Shown: positions 34,771 through 46,678 of the stretch, in pieces
Layout: the number at the start of each line of letters is the position of its first letter
How positions within the stretch are numbered: position 1 is the stretch's first letter
Assembly: GCF_024679245.1 (NCBI RefSeq)
Contig: NC_090176.1
Coordinates: 19,138,793 to 19,202,792, forward strand
DNA: 64,000 nt
Origin: Pseudorasbora parva
Taxonomy: Eukaryota > Chordata > Actinopteri > Cypriniformes > Gobionidae
Reading direction: 5' to 3'
Position numbers and translations under genes: made by a program
Notes under the pieces: model-generated
What the model was told of the DNA's origin: nothing
Seen by the model: the letters and a program-made list of their open reading frames with translations, nothing else
The model's database searches: none

Positions 34771-35765
34771 AGCAATATTGTGAAATATTAGTTTAAAATA
34801 GCTATTCTACTTAAGTAGATGGTAATCCTATGGTACTGAATGATTACCATATTTATATACCACACTATTTACATAGCACTCTGTGGTACTTGCAAAAACA
34901 ACATGGCAACATGATAGATGTGTGTATAGAGGTACCAGGTCCAAAAAATTTACTTTTTTTTTTTTATCATTGTATCCATACATCAAGATGGAATCTGACA
35001 AATGGATTTAAATATGTATTAAATGGAACTAAGAACTGATTTCTGAAAAGCATTTTGAGATGAGCCATAATACTTAAACAAACATGGAAGTATTTGTATA
35101 ATTCTATGAATTGCAGACGTTTCAGTTTTGAAGATTCTATAGAGTTTCATCCGCATTTAGACACATTTATCTATTTTATATTTTCACTGTTTAGCTATCA
35201 AACACACTGCCAGTTCTTCTCTAACTGTTTTGGCTTCCAATCGTCATAATTTTGCTTCACTTCTTCAAACTGCCGCAGTGTTTAATTCGTAGAGGAACAT
35301 AATAAAGTCAGACTGGGAACACAGCTGTCGAAAAACACTCTCTGAGGAACCCAGAGCCCTCTCATTAATTTCCGAAGCTGATGGAAGTCCTTGGCCTTAA
35401 AGTCTGCCATTAAATCAACTGTGTTTATTGAAGATTAGCCTATCCACAAGCAGAGGAACTTAAGGACAAATTGCAAGTGCTGCGGTTCAATTGGCAAGCG
35501 GAGGCAGTGAATGGAACAGCATTGGAGAGGTCCGTGTGGCACAGCTAGACTGCTCTGATCAGATTGCAGCCACTGAAAGGAGAAAAAAACAAACCTTCAA
35601 CCGCCAGTTTGTTTTGATTAGATACAACAGAAGCCAATTGTGCGCACTCACAGAAGACAGAATGAAGATTAGTATGTGGGCATATTTGAAAAGGTGTAGC
35701 CACAAATAAAGGTAGACACGATGGTAATTATTGCAAAATAATTTTCCTCAGTAAAACAAACATTA
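34771..35765 (-). other. Intron sequence, no feature seen
   Basis: AT-rich unique sequence. 35490-35700 is open on the plus strand but shows no domain. Confidence 0.5.
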
Positions 35766-37163
35766 CAGTGCCTTGCGAAAGTATTCGGCCCCCTTGAACT
35801 TTGCGACCTTTTGCCACATTTCAGGCTTCAAACAAAGATATAAAACTGTAATTTTTTGTGAAGAATCAACAACAAGTGGGGCACACTGCACTGTGATAGT
35901 CTCAGAGGTCCATTTAAAGTGCAGGGAGCATCATGAAGAACAAGGAAAACACTGGGCAGGCCCGAGATACTGTTGTGGAGAAGTTTAAAGCCAGATTTGG
36001 TTACAGAAAGATTTTCCAAGCTTTAAACATCCCAAGGAGCACTGTGCAAGCGATAATATTGAAATGGAAGAAGTATCAGACCACTGCAAATCTACCAAGA
36101 CCTGGCCGTCCCTCTAAACTTTCAGCTCATACAAGGAGAAGACTGATCAGAGATCCAGCCAAGAGGCCCATGATCACTCTGGATGAACTGCAGAGATCTA
36201 CAGCTGAGGTGGGAGACTCTGTCCAAAGGACAACAATCAGTCGTATACTGCACAAATCTGGCCTTAATGGAAGAGTGGCAAGAAGAAAGCCATTTCCTAA
36301 AAATATCCATAAAAAGTGTAATTTAAAGTTTGTCACAAGCCACCTGGGGGACACACCAAACATGTGGAAGAAGGTGCTCTGGTCAGATGAAACCAAAATT
36401 GAACTTTTTGGCAACAATGCAAAACGTTCTGTTTGGCGTAAAAGCAACACAGCTCATCACCCTGAACACACCATCCCCACTGTCAAACAAGGTGGTGGCA
36501 GCATCATGGTTTGGGCCTGCTTTTCTTCAGCAGGGACAGGGAAGACGGTTCAAATTGATGGGAAGATGGATGGAGCCAAATACAGGACCATTCTGGAAGA
36601 AAACCTGATGGAGTCTGCAAAAGACCTGAGACTGGGACGGAGATTTGTCTTCCAACAAGACAATGATCCAAAACATAAAGCAAAATCTACAATGGAATGG
36701 TTCAAAAATAAACATATCCAAGTGTTAGAATGGCCAAGTCAAAGTCCAGACCTGAATCCAATCGAGAATCTGTGGAAAGAACTGAAAACTGCTGTTCACA
36801 AACGCTCTCCATCCAACCTCATTGAGCTCGAGCTTTTCTGCAAGGAGGAATGGGCAAAAATGTCAGTCTCTTGATGTGCAAAACTGATAGACATACCTCA
36901 AGCGACTTACAGCTGTAATCGCAGCAAAAGGTGGCGCTACAAAGTATTAACTTAAGGGGGCCGAATAATTTTGCACGCCCAATTTTTCAGTTTTTGATTT
37001 GTTAAAAAAGTTTAAAATATCCAATAAATTTCATTCCACTTCATGATTGTGTCCTACTTGTTGATTCTTCACAAAAAAGTACAGTTTTATATCTTTGTTT
37101 GAAGCCTGAAATGTGGCAAAAGGTCACAAAGTTCAAGGGAGTGAATACTTTCGCAAGGCACTG
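35766..37163 (+). mobile_element. Tc1 element, nearly complete
   Basis: The left end CAGTGCCTTGCGAAAGTATT and right end AATACTTTCGCAAGGCACTG are inverted; a TA precedes the left end, but the right flank reads AA. The right inverted repeat is longer than the left: near 35880 the left repeat jumps into the body, so a short deletion removed part of it. It carries a transposase open for 313 codons. Confidence 0.9.
35933..36874 (+). pseudogene. Tc1 transposase, DD34E, C-terminally truncated by one stop
   Basis: The ATG at 35933 begins MKNKENTGQARDTVVEKFKA. Residues 1-110 hold two helix-turn-helix units and a G-R-P-S-K basic hook between them. Catalytic residues are intact: D in LWSDETK, D in FQQDNDPKHK, and E in PIENLW with 34 residues between the last two. 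A TGA at 36872 falls where Tc1 proteins have S-R-C; downstream codons continue the family's C-terminus in frame for about 27 residues to a TAA. Known fish Tc1 enzymes run about 340 residues, so this copy lacks roughly the last 8%. The rest of the frame is clean, so the copy is young or was recently disabled. Confidence 0.9.
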
Positions 37164-37485
37164 AACATTTATCAAACTCTTGTTATGTGCCAAAAGTGGA
37201 ACAAAATGGCAACGCGAGTACTATAGCAGATGCTTTTACTCTGGATTGGTCACTAAACAGTACTGTAAGATCCAGTGAGATGCACTTGAATTCACCAAAC
37301 ACTCATATCTCTGAGACTTAAACTAGTTTAAAGCTAGATAAAACAGTGCTGACAAACAGGAGAAGCACTGAAAAGCCTTCTGACTGTATCTTTATGCACA
37401 ATCTACAAATCACAACACGCCATCAATCATCTAGAAATCATTATGATTTGATTTATGTCTTCTGATTGGTTTCTATGGACTTTAG

Positions 37486-38508
37486 TAGGGGTGTAACGGT
37501 AAACTTATTCGTACCGAACCCTTTTGGTACAGGACTTCTTAAACGGTGCACGTGTACCGAATGGTTCCGAAGCAATCTTTAACAGTTAACTGGCTTGTTT
37601 TATGCGTGTGACATATCCAAGTTCCCATGGATATATTAGGTATTCTGTCCATTTTATAATGAAATTCAAACAATAAATGCCGTTTTGACTCTTTAATGTA
37701 TGATAGATTACAGTATATGCGCAAGTGAACGTGATCATCTCTTCCTAGTCAAACAAATAAACGTGAATCAACAGCTGACGGTATGACAACTTACTGAAAC
37801 ATTATGTTCTGTAATCGCTCCATGGTTCAGCGATGGAAAGACGCAAATACAACGGCTTGTACACAATGTAACGTAGCATTTACCTCAGGCAAGTCATTCA
37901 GTGTCCACAGCTGTTACTTCACTATAGAAATTAATTATTTCCCTAAATATATGCACTATTAGCCTATATATTCATTCTACATAACCTGTTAGTGATGTCT
38001 TGGTTATTTTATGTATGTTTAAAAAAATGTCATGAAAACCAATGTTGTATATACAATTTATACCGTGCATAAATGATTATATTTCAACAAATTGGAGTAA
38101 AAACTAGATTATGTAATAATTACATTTAGAAGTTGATGCAAAAATTATCTTATGTTAAGTTTACATGTTTGCATACAATGTGTTATTATAAAATAAATAA
38201 ACTGAATTTGGGCTAATAGTTTGGGCTCTGTTATGTTATAGTAATGTGCAAGTAAGGGCTCCCTATATACAGTTTCCAGCGTCAGTAGATTTTTTTTTTT
38301 TTATCTTTAAGAAACTTTTCGTTATAACGGAATTACTTTACGGACAGACACAATTTGTTTAAACCACTGTTTGATAAAACATAAAAATAATTTTATTTTT
38401 AGTTTAATAGTTTTCTCCCCCTTGCGGTACCAAACCCACACCGAACTGTGACTTCAAATCCAAGGTATGTACCCCGAACCATCAGTTTTGTGTATCATTA
38501 CAGCCCTA
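37486..38508. mobile_element. hAT-type nonautonomous element, 1023 bp
   Basis: Ends TAGGGGTGTAACGGTA and TATCATTACAGCCCTA are inverted. Flanks GACTTTAG (37478-37485) and GCATTTAG (38509-38516) match at 6 of 8. Subterminal GGTACC-like words (CCGAACCCTTTTGGTAC, CTTGCGGTACCAAACCC) recur at both ends. No transposase remains. Confidence 0.8.
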
Positions 38509-38516
38509 GCATTTAG

Positions 38517-40338
38517 TGGTTTCTACCAACGAAAATGATCATTTAACTGTGTGGAGGGCATTCGATCAATATCATTATCTAGTTTTTGACGGAGGGGCAT
38601 TTAGCAGCTTTTGCATCTGAACTCTTCATACATTAAATGTATTAACAGAGCAAAGGAACATAATTCAAGTATTTTAATGATTTTAAGCTGTAGCATTTGT
38701 GCAATTTTTAAATGTTTGCGGGCTACTGTTTTTTATACAAATACCATAGAAACAATATTGTTACATTTTAGCATGGTATTAAGGTGCTATATGCATGGCT
38801 ACAACTGTGGTAATTATGAAATGTATACTATGGATGACAAATGGTTTATTTTAAATAAAATGCAGAATATTTTAATTTTACCATAATAAAAATGTGTTTT
38901 GTTACAATTTTTAACAGATGTTACCGTTTTTGTTAATGAACATATTTACATCTGCAACTCAAGCTACTGTCCAAAACAAAACAAAAACATTAATAATGCA
39001 GCCTGCACTGCGAATTGAGCTGAAGATATGTGCCAAAATCAGGCAACACAAACCTGTTTCATGATTTGAAACAATATCGTGGTCCATTTGATGATGAATT
39101 TAGCAGAAACTAAGATATCTGCCTTTAAAATCAAGATAATTCAAGATTTGACATTTATAGTTAATAATCGATATCGACTGATATGAAAAATGTATTCCTT
39201 CTAATTTTTATACCTCTTATTTAAATTTTAAAAAAAATGTTTTCGCCATAATACCCAGCCCTACTTGGTTTAGTGTTCATGTGATGTCTTTTGGAGGACA
39301 GTCTCCTTGCACATGGTAAGGAAAGCGATTGAAAAGTACTGCCGCTATCAAAGTGCTACTAAATGTACTTCAGTCTCTTCTGAGAAACTCTTAAGCATGT
39401 CTTGGGCGATGGCGCACTCTCTCAAACACAAACACGAACTTACAATCCCAGGCTTGGTGCATCAAGTACAAGCTCTTCACCAGTAATTGAAATCCTATGG
39501 GTGCAGAAGGACAGTTCATTAAAAAGGCTAGGCTCATGTCTAACCATAATCCTCTAACTAACGCTCCTTAGCTGTTTCTCTGAATGTTCTTGAAAAGCCT
39601 TCAGACAATTTGAGGACATCAAAAAGCTGTGAAATCTTGAAAGGCATATCAAACCAGGTTGAGGCAGGACAAACCTGGTGAGTCCTGATAATTTAAAGGT
39701 TTTACAGGCTGATCTGACCCTGTGTGGCTCCTAAGCCAATATAAGCTTGTATGCAAGAAGTTAGAGGACGTTTGAGGCAAAGTGTGCTACAGAGCTCAAG
39801 AATAACAGCTCTTGGGACAGTCTTTCTGGTCTTCTATAATGTCATTGCATTTTACAGAATTGTACTATTGTTATTCAAAATAATTACATTCAAAACCGTT
39901 CAATGAACGTAATGTAAACACTAAAGATTTTGATGCGCCATACGAATTATAGGCCACTAGATGGTTTACACAAACTAAACCAATGATAAATTGGCAGACT
40001 GTAGTCCGCATCTAGACCCCAGCATGTTTCCATCTGGACCGCGAGACTAAACGGTAGCACTATTTTCCTGTTTCTAGTTGAAGTGAGAAGAGCGTCAAAA
40101 CAGCGGTGCGGCTCTCACCACAAGCACTCAGCGATGCACTCATATTTCAGTGCTATATCCTCTAGTAGTTTTACCTAAATCTTCATTTAAGCCCTTTCAG
40201 CTTTGTGCTTGTTCTCTTTTTCCAGAAGCATCCTGCAATGACGGAGCTTACACTCAAACGCAAGCCGTCTTTTTGTGTTGTTGACAACTTTGTGCATATT
40301 AGACAGTTTAAGCGCAATAGTATGTGAAAGAGAACTTA
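38517..40338 (-). other. Intron sequence; one hAT-type end
   Basis: A hAT-like terminus (CGCCATAATACCCAGCCCTA) ends near 39265. Its partner was not found. Nothing else was recognised. Confidence 0.45.
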
Positions 40339-40346
40339 GTTTATTA

Positions 40347-41087
40347 TAGGACTGCAGCTATCGATTCTTTTAGATCTTATTCCATCGATTAATCGACTAA
40401 TTAAATAAGTCATTTTTCTTTATTTAAAGAGCAATACTAAATATAATAGAGAAAATAAGAAGGGTATCTTTAAACAATTTTTTCTTTATAGAAAAAAAAG
40501 TTTTATTGCTAAAATTGCACACATTTCGGTCTGTAAAAACTAAACCAATTTAGTGCATTCAATTGTCATATATAAAAATTATATTTCTTAAATAACCTAA
40601 ACCAGGATCGACAACCTATACCGCACACGGAGGAGTAAACGGAGCAAAAGCGAGATATGAGTTTGTATTTAATTCAGATAAAGTACATCGCACATACAGA
40701 TCTATATTTTGAGCTAATCATGCATCATAGTAACACAGCTTGTTTCAATAAAATCAATAAAAGCTAGAACGCTGCACATCACTCGCACCAACAGTTACAG
40801 TGATATAGTATATAAAGTCCTTTTAAATATTTTGCATACACATAACAATGATGGTGGTGCATGTGCAAACTACATGTATGTGTTTCGAGTTGGAATGTTT
40901 CTTTTTATTACCCACCTGAGCCGCAGGTATAACAGCAATCTTGGTCCTTACACAGACAAATTATTTCTGCAACATGACCGTGTGTAATTAAATGGACTAA
41001 ATTAAGCTTTGAGGCAAATTTTACCTTGGATGTTTTTTATTAATTCGAGTAACTCTACTCATTACTTGAGGAATCGTTTCAGCCCTA
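40347..41087. mobile_element. hAT-type element with exact 8-bp duplication, 741 bp
   Basis: Flanked by GTTTATTA on both sides (40339-40346, 41088-41095). Ends are TAGGACTGCAGCTATCGATT and GGAATCGTTTCAGCCCTA. No coding remains. Confidence 0.88.
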
Positions 41088-41109
41088 GTTTATTACTCCC
41101 ATGGCGTGC

Positions 41110-41420
41110 CTTCTGACACCCAGCTTTCTGTGAGTGTGAAAACCATTTATCAGAAGTTTAAACGCTTTATATCTGATAATAAACGTTTTATGATGATGAA
41201 AAACTGCAATTTCAAGTGAGTGTGACCATGGTAGAGATGATAATCAAAACCAAACTGATGTTTTAGTTTTTGACAGAGTATCGGAGGCATGAGCTTTAAA
41301 GGCTCCGCCCTCTTCTGGAAAGCAGGGCGGGGAGCAGCAGCTAATTTGCATTTAAAGTTACATGCACAAGCATGTTTTTCTTCCACTCAAAAATGGGCAA
41401 CATAGTATAATGCATTTATA
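41110..41420. repeat. Probable dispersed repeat with GC-rich core
   Basis: Contains AAAGGCTCCGCCCTCTTCTG and an octamer-like ATTTGCAT (41344-41351). The combination resembles a repeat I recall from cyprinid genomes. No second copy is present here. Confidence 0.35.
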
Positions 41421-42474
41421 TGTGGGTTATTTTGAGCTGAAACATCATGGACGCATTCTGGGGATAACTCAGATTTACATCTTGTAAAAAGGTGCATAAG
41501 TCATTTGATGTTAAATGTTTTGAAGATGACACAAAGTTGCACAATTATTCTGTTTTCATTAACAATAACTGAAATCAAATACTAGCGGCCATCCCTGGTA
41601 TATTTCCATTTGCATCATTTACACACTGTTCACGCTGGCCGTATGTGTGGCACATGTGAACATTTGTTTGTGGTTGAAACACAAGAGTCATTGATTCAGT
41701 GCAGAGATGTGGCTCCGCTCCACACACCCTATAAGGCATGATTCAGCAGACAACAATGAGCATCTCAGCATGAGGACAAACTTCATAAAGAGCCTCTGTC
41801 TCAGAGGAAAATCAATAAGCAAAACTTAGGAAAGAAGAAAACGCAAAAATATGGGTTGAATGAGGGATCAAGGAAAGAGCAGGGCATGTACGGTACGCAG
41901 CAACAAAAGAAGAACCAGCGGTGAGGGATGAAGAAATTTCAACAAAAACTGCAGCTCATTTTCACATGAAAAAAAGACTGGACTGTGACTGTCTCCTGTC
42001 ACATTCAGGAGGAAACTCTATTAAATGTGAACTGTATGGTAGTTCATTTAAAGTTAATGTAACCCTAAATAATATTACAGTTACAATAATAGTTAACCCA
42101 CAAATTCAAGTTATGCCATCATTTTTTCATCTTTATCAAATTTGTATGCTTTTATTCTGTGGAAGCGTGGACTATTATGATGCTTTAAGGTAGTTTTTGG
42201 AGCTTGACAGGAAACTGCCTGAACTTTGTTCAGAATTTCTCATTACAGAAAGAAAGTTACATAGCATAAGTAGATGACTAAATGATGAGTCAGTTTTCAA
42301 TGAATTTTATATTGATTACCGGAACTTCATTATTTTCCTACTTTTTCGCAAGAGCGATTCCTAAACACTGCAGAGCTGCAGTTTCCTTCAATAGCATGAA
42401 AAGCGAAACGGAAAAGACGGGAATTGCAAGGTGCAGGGCAGTCAGTGAGGTACTGTGCTATAGACCAGACTCAC
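41421..42474 (-). other. Intron sequence, no feature seen
   Basis: Unique sequence with short open frames lacking domains. Confidence 0.5.
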
Positions 42475-42564
42475 CCCATCCCTACACAGGCCTGAGGGCT
42501 CATTCAGCCCCCCTGCCTACAGCGCCGCCCCCGCACCGAAGGGCGAGAAGTTGAGGTGACTCCT
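42475..42564 (-). other. Candidate alternative or poison exon of the minus-strand gene
   Basis: The minus strand has a very strong acceptor: CTTTCTTTCCTCTCTTCCAG preceded by a (CT)n run, just above 42564. It also has a strong donor (GATGGG then GTGAGT, 42474 downward), giving a 90-nt exon. Entered in phase 1 from exon 58029-58196, it encodes about 21 residues (E-E-S-P-Q-L-L-A-L then Gly-rich) and hits a TGA before its donor. All three frames contain a stop. If used, it gives an alternative C-terminus or triggers nonsense-mediated decay. Confidence 0.35.
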
Positions 42565-42576
42565 CTGGAAGAGAGG

Positions 42577-43244
42577 AAAGAAAGACAGAGAGAGAGAGCA
42601 TTCAAAACACATATACAGCATTTCTTACATTCACAACATGAAATCATGTTCTCAAAATAAACGTGATAACCTGCAGCGCATGTGCAGACATTATTGAAAG
42701 CCAAGGAAACTTACATTTAAAGAGATTGGAAGGTATGATTTTCAGTACAAAGTTGCTTTGATAGGCATAATCTGCTTCAAGATGTACCACAAAAATGTAC
42801 ACAGCAACTAATACAAATGAAATAAAAAAATTATAATAGCCCAAAAATGTATCTGGACACCTTAGTTTATATTTAAAATATAAAATCAATCACTGATTCA
42901 CAGACATGCAAACTTGTCGCTTTTCTGCGACAATGCACGTTTTCTTGGTCAATTGGGTAATTTACGTGAATTGTGCAGAACCGGAGAGTTTTTGTTTTGG
43001 GGGTGGGCGTAGGTAGGCACGGTAAAAATGACGTCATTGCAACAACGCACATCTGCATCCAAAGATGCACGACTGAGTCGAATCTGCCCGAGCAGACGGA
43101 TAGTAAATCTCATCACACAGACAACCACTTTGCACGTCTAAATCAGTCAAGTAAATGTCTCGTCCGTTTGGGGAGAAAAAGTATAAACAAAGCTTTAGGC
43201 AGTTTAGGAAGTCATTCATGATGTGGGTAAGAAGTTAAATGTGA
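42577..43244 (-). other. Intron sequence, no feature seen
   Basis: A GA-rich run at 42577-42600 is the complement of the pyrimidine tract above; otherwise unique AT-rich sequence. Confidence 0.5.
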
Positions 43245-43252
43245 CTGTTTAC

Positions 43253-44611
43253 TAGGGTTGGGTACCAAACTCTGTACTTTTAAGGGCACCGACCGAATTA
43301 TGTTTGTACTACCGCACCGATTCACATCAAATCAATCTGTACCACATTTTGGTACCTGAGATTGAGAACGCATCTAGTGATATAGACTAGTGCCTGTGAA
43401 TATTAGACAACAAAAATACTATGTACGAATCCGTGTGACCGCACACACATAGAATTGCGTTTGACAGTCGCGTGTTTCCGTCTCATACGAGGACATAAAC
43501 GAATGTCAGTCATCTCCAGAGCAGCTCTGAGAGTTAAGTCACTTCATCAGTATTTTACCGTTTCATTGTGTCATCACACAGAAACTCAGAGGTATACACG
43601 GCAACCCTTCAAAATAAAAGTTGAGAAATATATCACTATTGTACAGTAGAGTTTAGAGACGTCTAATCTTTATTTTTAGTAATATCACAATTTTCTTGTT
43701 TTAATTTGAACAGTATAAAGCTCAGTTGTTAAAAAGTTAAAATAAGTTTAATTTAATATTATCTTCATTTGATTACCAGAAAATGCACGACTCTGGCATA
43801 ATGTCAATAACAGTTATTAACTTAGTTTCTTTACAGATATTGACGTATCGCTTAAAGGTGCACTATGTAGTATTTTTGCAGTAAAATATCCAAAAACCAC
43901 TAGGCCAGTGTTATATATTTTGTTCAGTTGAGTACTTACAATATCCCAGATGTTTCCAACTATTTGTAAATTGTGAGAAAATTGCTATTTTAACTAAGGA
44001 CAGGGACGTTTCAGCATTGCATTTGACAGAGTCGCCTGTCAATTGCGTCATATCTGCGTTACCCTCGGTTTTGGCTTTTATTTGGCAGGAGCGCTTTACT
44101 CTTAGCAGTGTGAACAAGTGAACGCACGGAGTAACGTCATAACATCGTTTTAAACACACTTAAATGTATCTAATATGATAAACAGAGCTCCATTACCTCA
44201 AAATCATAACCGGAAGAGCGGATCAGTGCAGGCGACTGGCGACTGTCTCCCGTCCCTTCATAATAAAAGTCCCGGTATTCGCGAGGCGGGTATTTGTTTA
44301 ACAATCGCTCCAGCAGCTGTGCTCAGGTCTACAACACTCGGTCCTGCTCTGCTTTAGACTACAGTAACGTTAATAACCGCATGCATGAACGTGATTTCTG
44401 CCTGAGTCCTCTTTTCCACCGGCTGTGATGAGAAGACCACATCTCCCAAGATGCTGCGCTCACACGTTGCGTAGTCAAACTACGCATTTGTTTTGAATAG
44501 GCGCCCTCCAGTGGACGGAAAGTTCCATAGTGCACCTTTAAGTACCGAAAAAAGGACCAGTTGCGAATTGAAGGAAATTACCGATTAAAATGTGAATGTC
44601 ACTCAACCCTA
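43253..44611. mobile_element. hAT-type element holding a TTAA element
   Basis: Ends TAGGGTTGGGTACCAAAC and ATGTCACTCAACCCTA are inverted. Flanks CTGTTTAC (43245-43252) and TTGTTTAC (44612-44619) match at 7 of 8. Net of the 682-bp insertion it is about 670 bp with no coding. Confidence 0.85.
43856..44537. mobile_element. TTAA-target element nested in hAT, 682 bp
   Basis: Flanked by TTAA (43852-43855 and 44538-44541). Inverted ends AGGTGCACTATGTAGTATTT and CCATAGTGCACCT. Removing it restores a continuous hAT sequence. A GC-richer block lies at 44200-44330. No transposase was recognised. Confidence 0.88.
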
Positions 44612-44671
44612 TTGTTTACACAATAGCTGATGCGAGAGTAAGTGTAACTTAAAGCAATTTGGCGACCGTGT

Positions 44672-44825
44672 TAGATGGATAGATGGACAAATAACAAATG
44701 GACGGATGGATCGACAGAGAAATAACGGATGGATAATAAACCAATAACAGACAAATAACGAACAGCTGGACAAATGATGGACAGACAGACAGACAAATTA
44801 GAGACGGATGGACAGATAGATAGAA
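44672..44825. repeat. Degenerate GATG/GACA tetranucleotide repeat
   Basis: Repeated GATGGA, GACAAATAAC and CAGACAGACAGA words with many interruptions. Confidence 0.8.
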
Positions 44826-46674
44826 AGAATTGCCAACAATGAAATTCATACATTTTAAAGGTTGGATTGGTTTAGTGTAAACACATCCGTGGGCCACTGT
44901 ATCAACAGTCAGACTTGAACCTGATATGTGTCAGTCAACATCTACAGGACAGCGTGATACACAGCAGCTCTGTCAGAAGAAACGGCTTCTTCCGACCTTA
45001 TCGCATACAGACATGGAGCAGGGATACTCCATTACCAGAGCGCCTGTCCGGGAACACTTCATTCTTCCTGCTGTCATTTTCCAAGCAATCGTCTGCACCC
45101 GCCGGATCTGAATGCTGATGAGGCCGGATTGTGCCCGTCTCATTCTCGCTCTCAATCGCAATCTCCGGCGAAACCAAGCTGATCAATAATTAAACATCAT
45201 GATCTTCTGCGTGTTATGGGATGTTACAACGTGGATCAATGAGGAGCGGATGGACCAGACGAGAGGAGGAGTGAGAGACAGAGACGGGGAAATATGAAGC
45301 AGGCGTGTGCTAAAACATGATAAGGGGCATTAAAAGGCTGTTTCCTGCTTCCGAGTGCCATAAGGACATTAAGAGGTAGAGCGTCCCTCTGAGGAAGACC
45401 CCTAGTGGGGTTACATTTGAGTGATGGGAGCACATCGTTACTGCCATCTGTTTTTCCTCAAGCCAGGCCTTAGATAAAAGGACCGGTTTTACTGGTACAG
45501 ATCAGAACTTGTGTTGTTTGACGCCATGCCGCTAAATGCGTCAAGACTGGGATGGTGGACATGATGTTTTAGCATCGGTTTGTTCAGTGTTTTGAAAGGG
45601 CGTATCTGGCACGGCACGTTGAATCTGAAACTTCAGTGTAAAGTTACCACGGGACTGAGTATTGGTAGTGAGTGTGCATCTACTCTAGTTGATGTGGTTT
45701 GAAAGGTTAGTGTCCAGTTTCAGAGAGCGCTAACGTGTAGCTCACTTCCCTCTGTAGGGGGCAATTCTGTCACTGTGAATATTTCATCATTCATTCGAAT
45801 AATTTGAGTTTTATTTAATGTGTCGGGGCAGCTCTGCATCTGTACAACAACATGATATTTGTAGATATGTATCTGTATGTCTTTTTTTTTGACATCCACT
45901 TCCTGGTTTCCGTGAAGTCCTGTGACCTTGACCCCTATCATGTGACACAGGCAGGAAACCGAAGACAGAATGGGATCTGGTAACCAGAGAGCCTGTGGCA
46001 TTCAGTGCTTCTTGAGGTACAAAGCGTCTCGGGTGTCATTAGTGAAATGCAAAGTGCTTCTACCCCGTTACCTTCCTACAACCCAACATTTTGATGCATG
46101 CTCAAGACTTCAGGGTGATAAAGGGGGACAGACTTGTCTGATTAGACTGATGTGAAACCAGGCTGGATGGCACCATCAAAATCAATAAAGATGTGAAATG
46201 AAATACGTGATGTGGCGATGTGACGTGTGTTTAACTGACGGACATCCTGTTCATACTGTATTGTAGTAATATCGATCAAAGTTTGTGGCGAGTAAGAAAA
46301 TCATACTTTCATTTGGCAACAGCACATTCAATTGATCAGAAGTGAAAGTAAAGACATGTACAGAAGATTACCATTTCAACCCCCCCCCATGCGTGGAGTC
46401 AACCAATGAAAATGCTGCGTGAACTCAGCCAATCAGCATGTTCAGCGCCCAAGTCCCACCCTCGAAAGCTCCTGAACTTTGGAAAAGTACTGCCTTGCGA
46501 GCAGGGGGACATATTTTTACCCGAAACGTTCCAGTGGAAATGCATCTATTGATAACAATTGAAGACGTTTTTCTTGAGCACCAACTCATGCTACTGAAAA
46601 TTCAGCTTTGTCATCACAAGAATACATTTGATAAAGTATTCAAATATAAAACATTTACAATATTACTGTTTTGC
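44826..46674 (-). other. Intron sequence, no feature seen
   Basis: Unique sequence with a short C-run near 46380. The reading frame at 45720-46001 (minus) lacks domain content and splice context. Confidence 0.5.
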
Positions 46675-46678
46675 TTAA

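Noticed and set aside
45720..46001. 93-codon minus-strand frame inside the large intron
   Set aside because: No recognisable motif and no splice sites in a phase matching the neighbouring exons.
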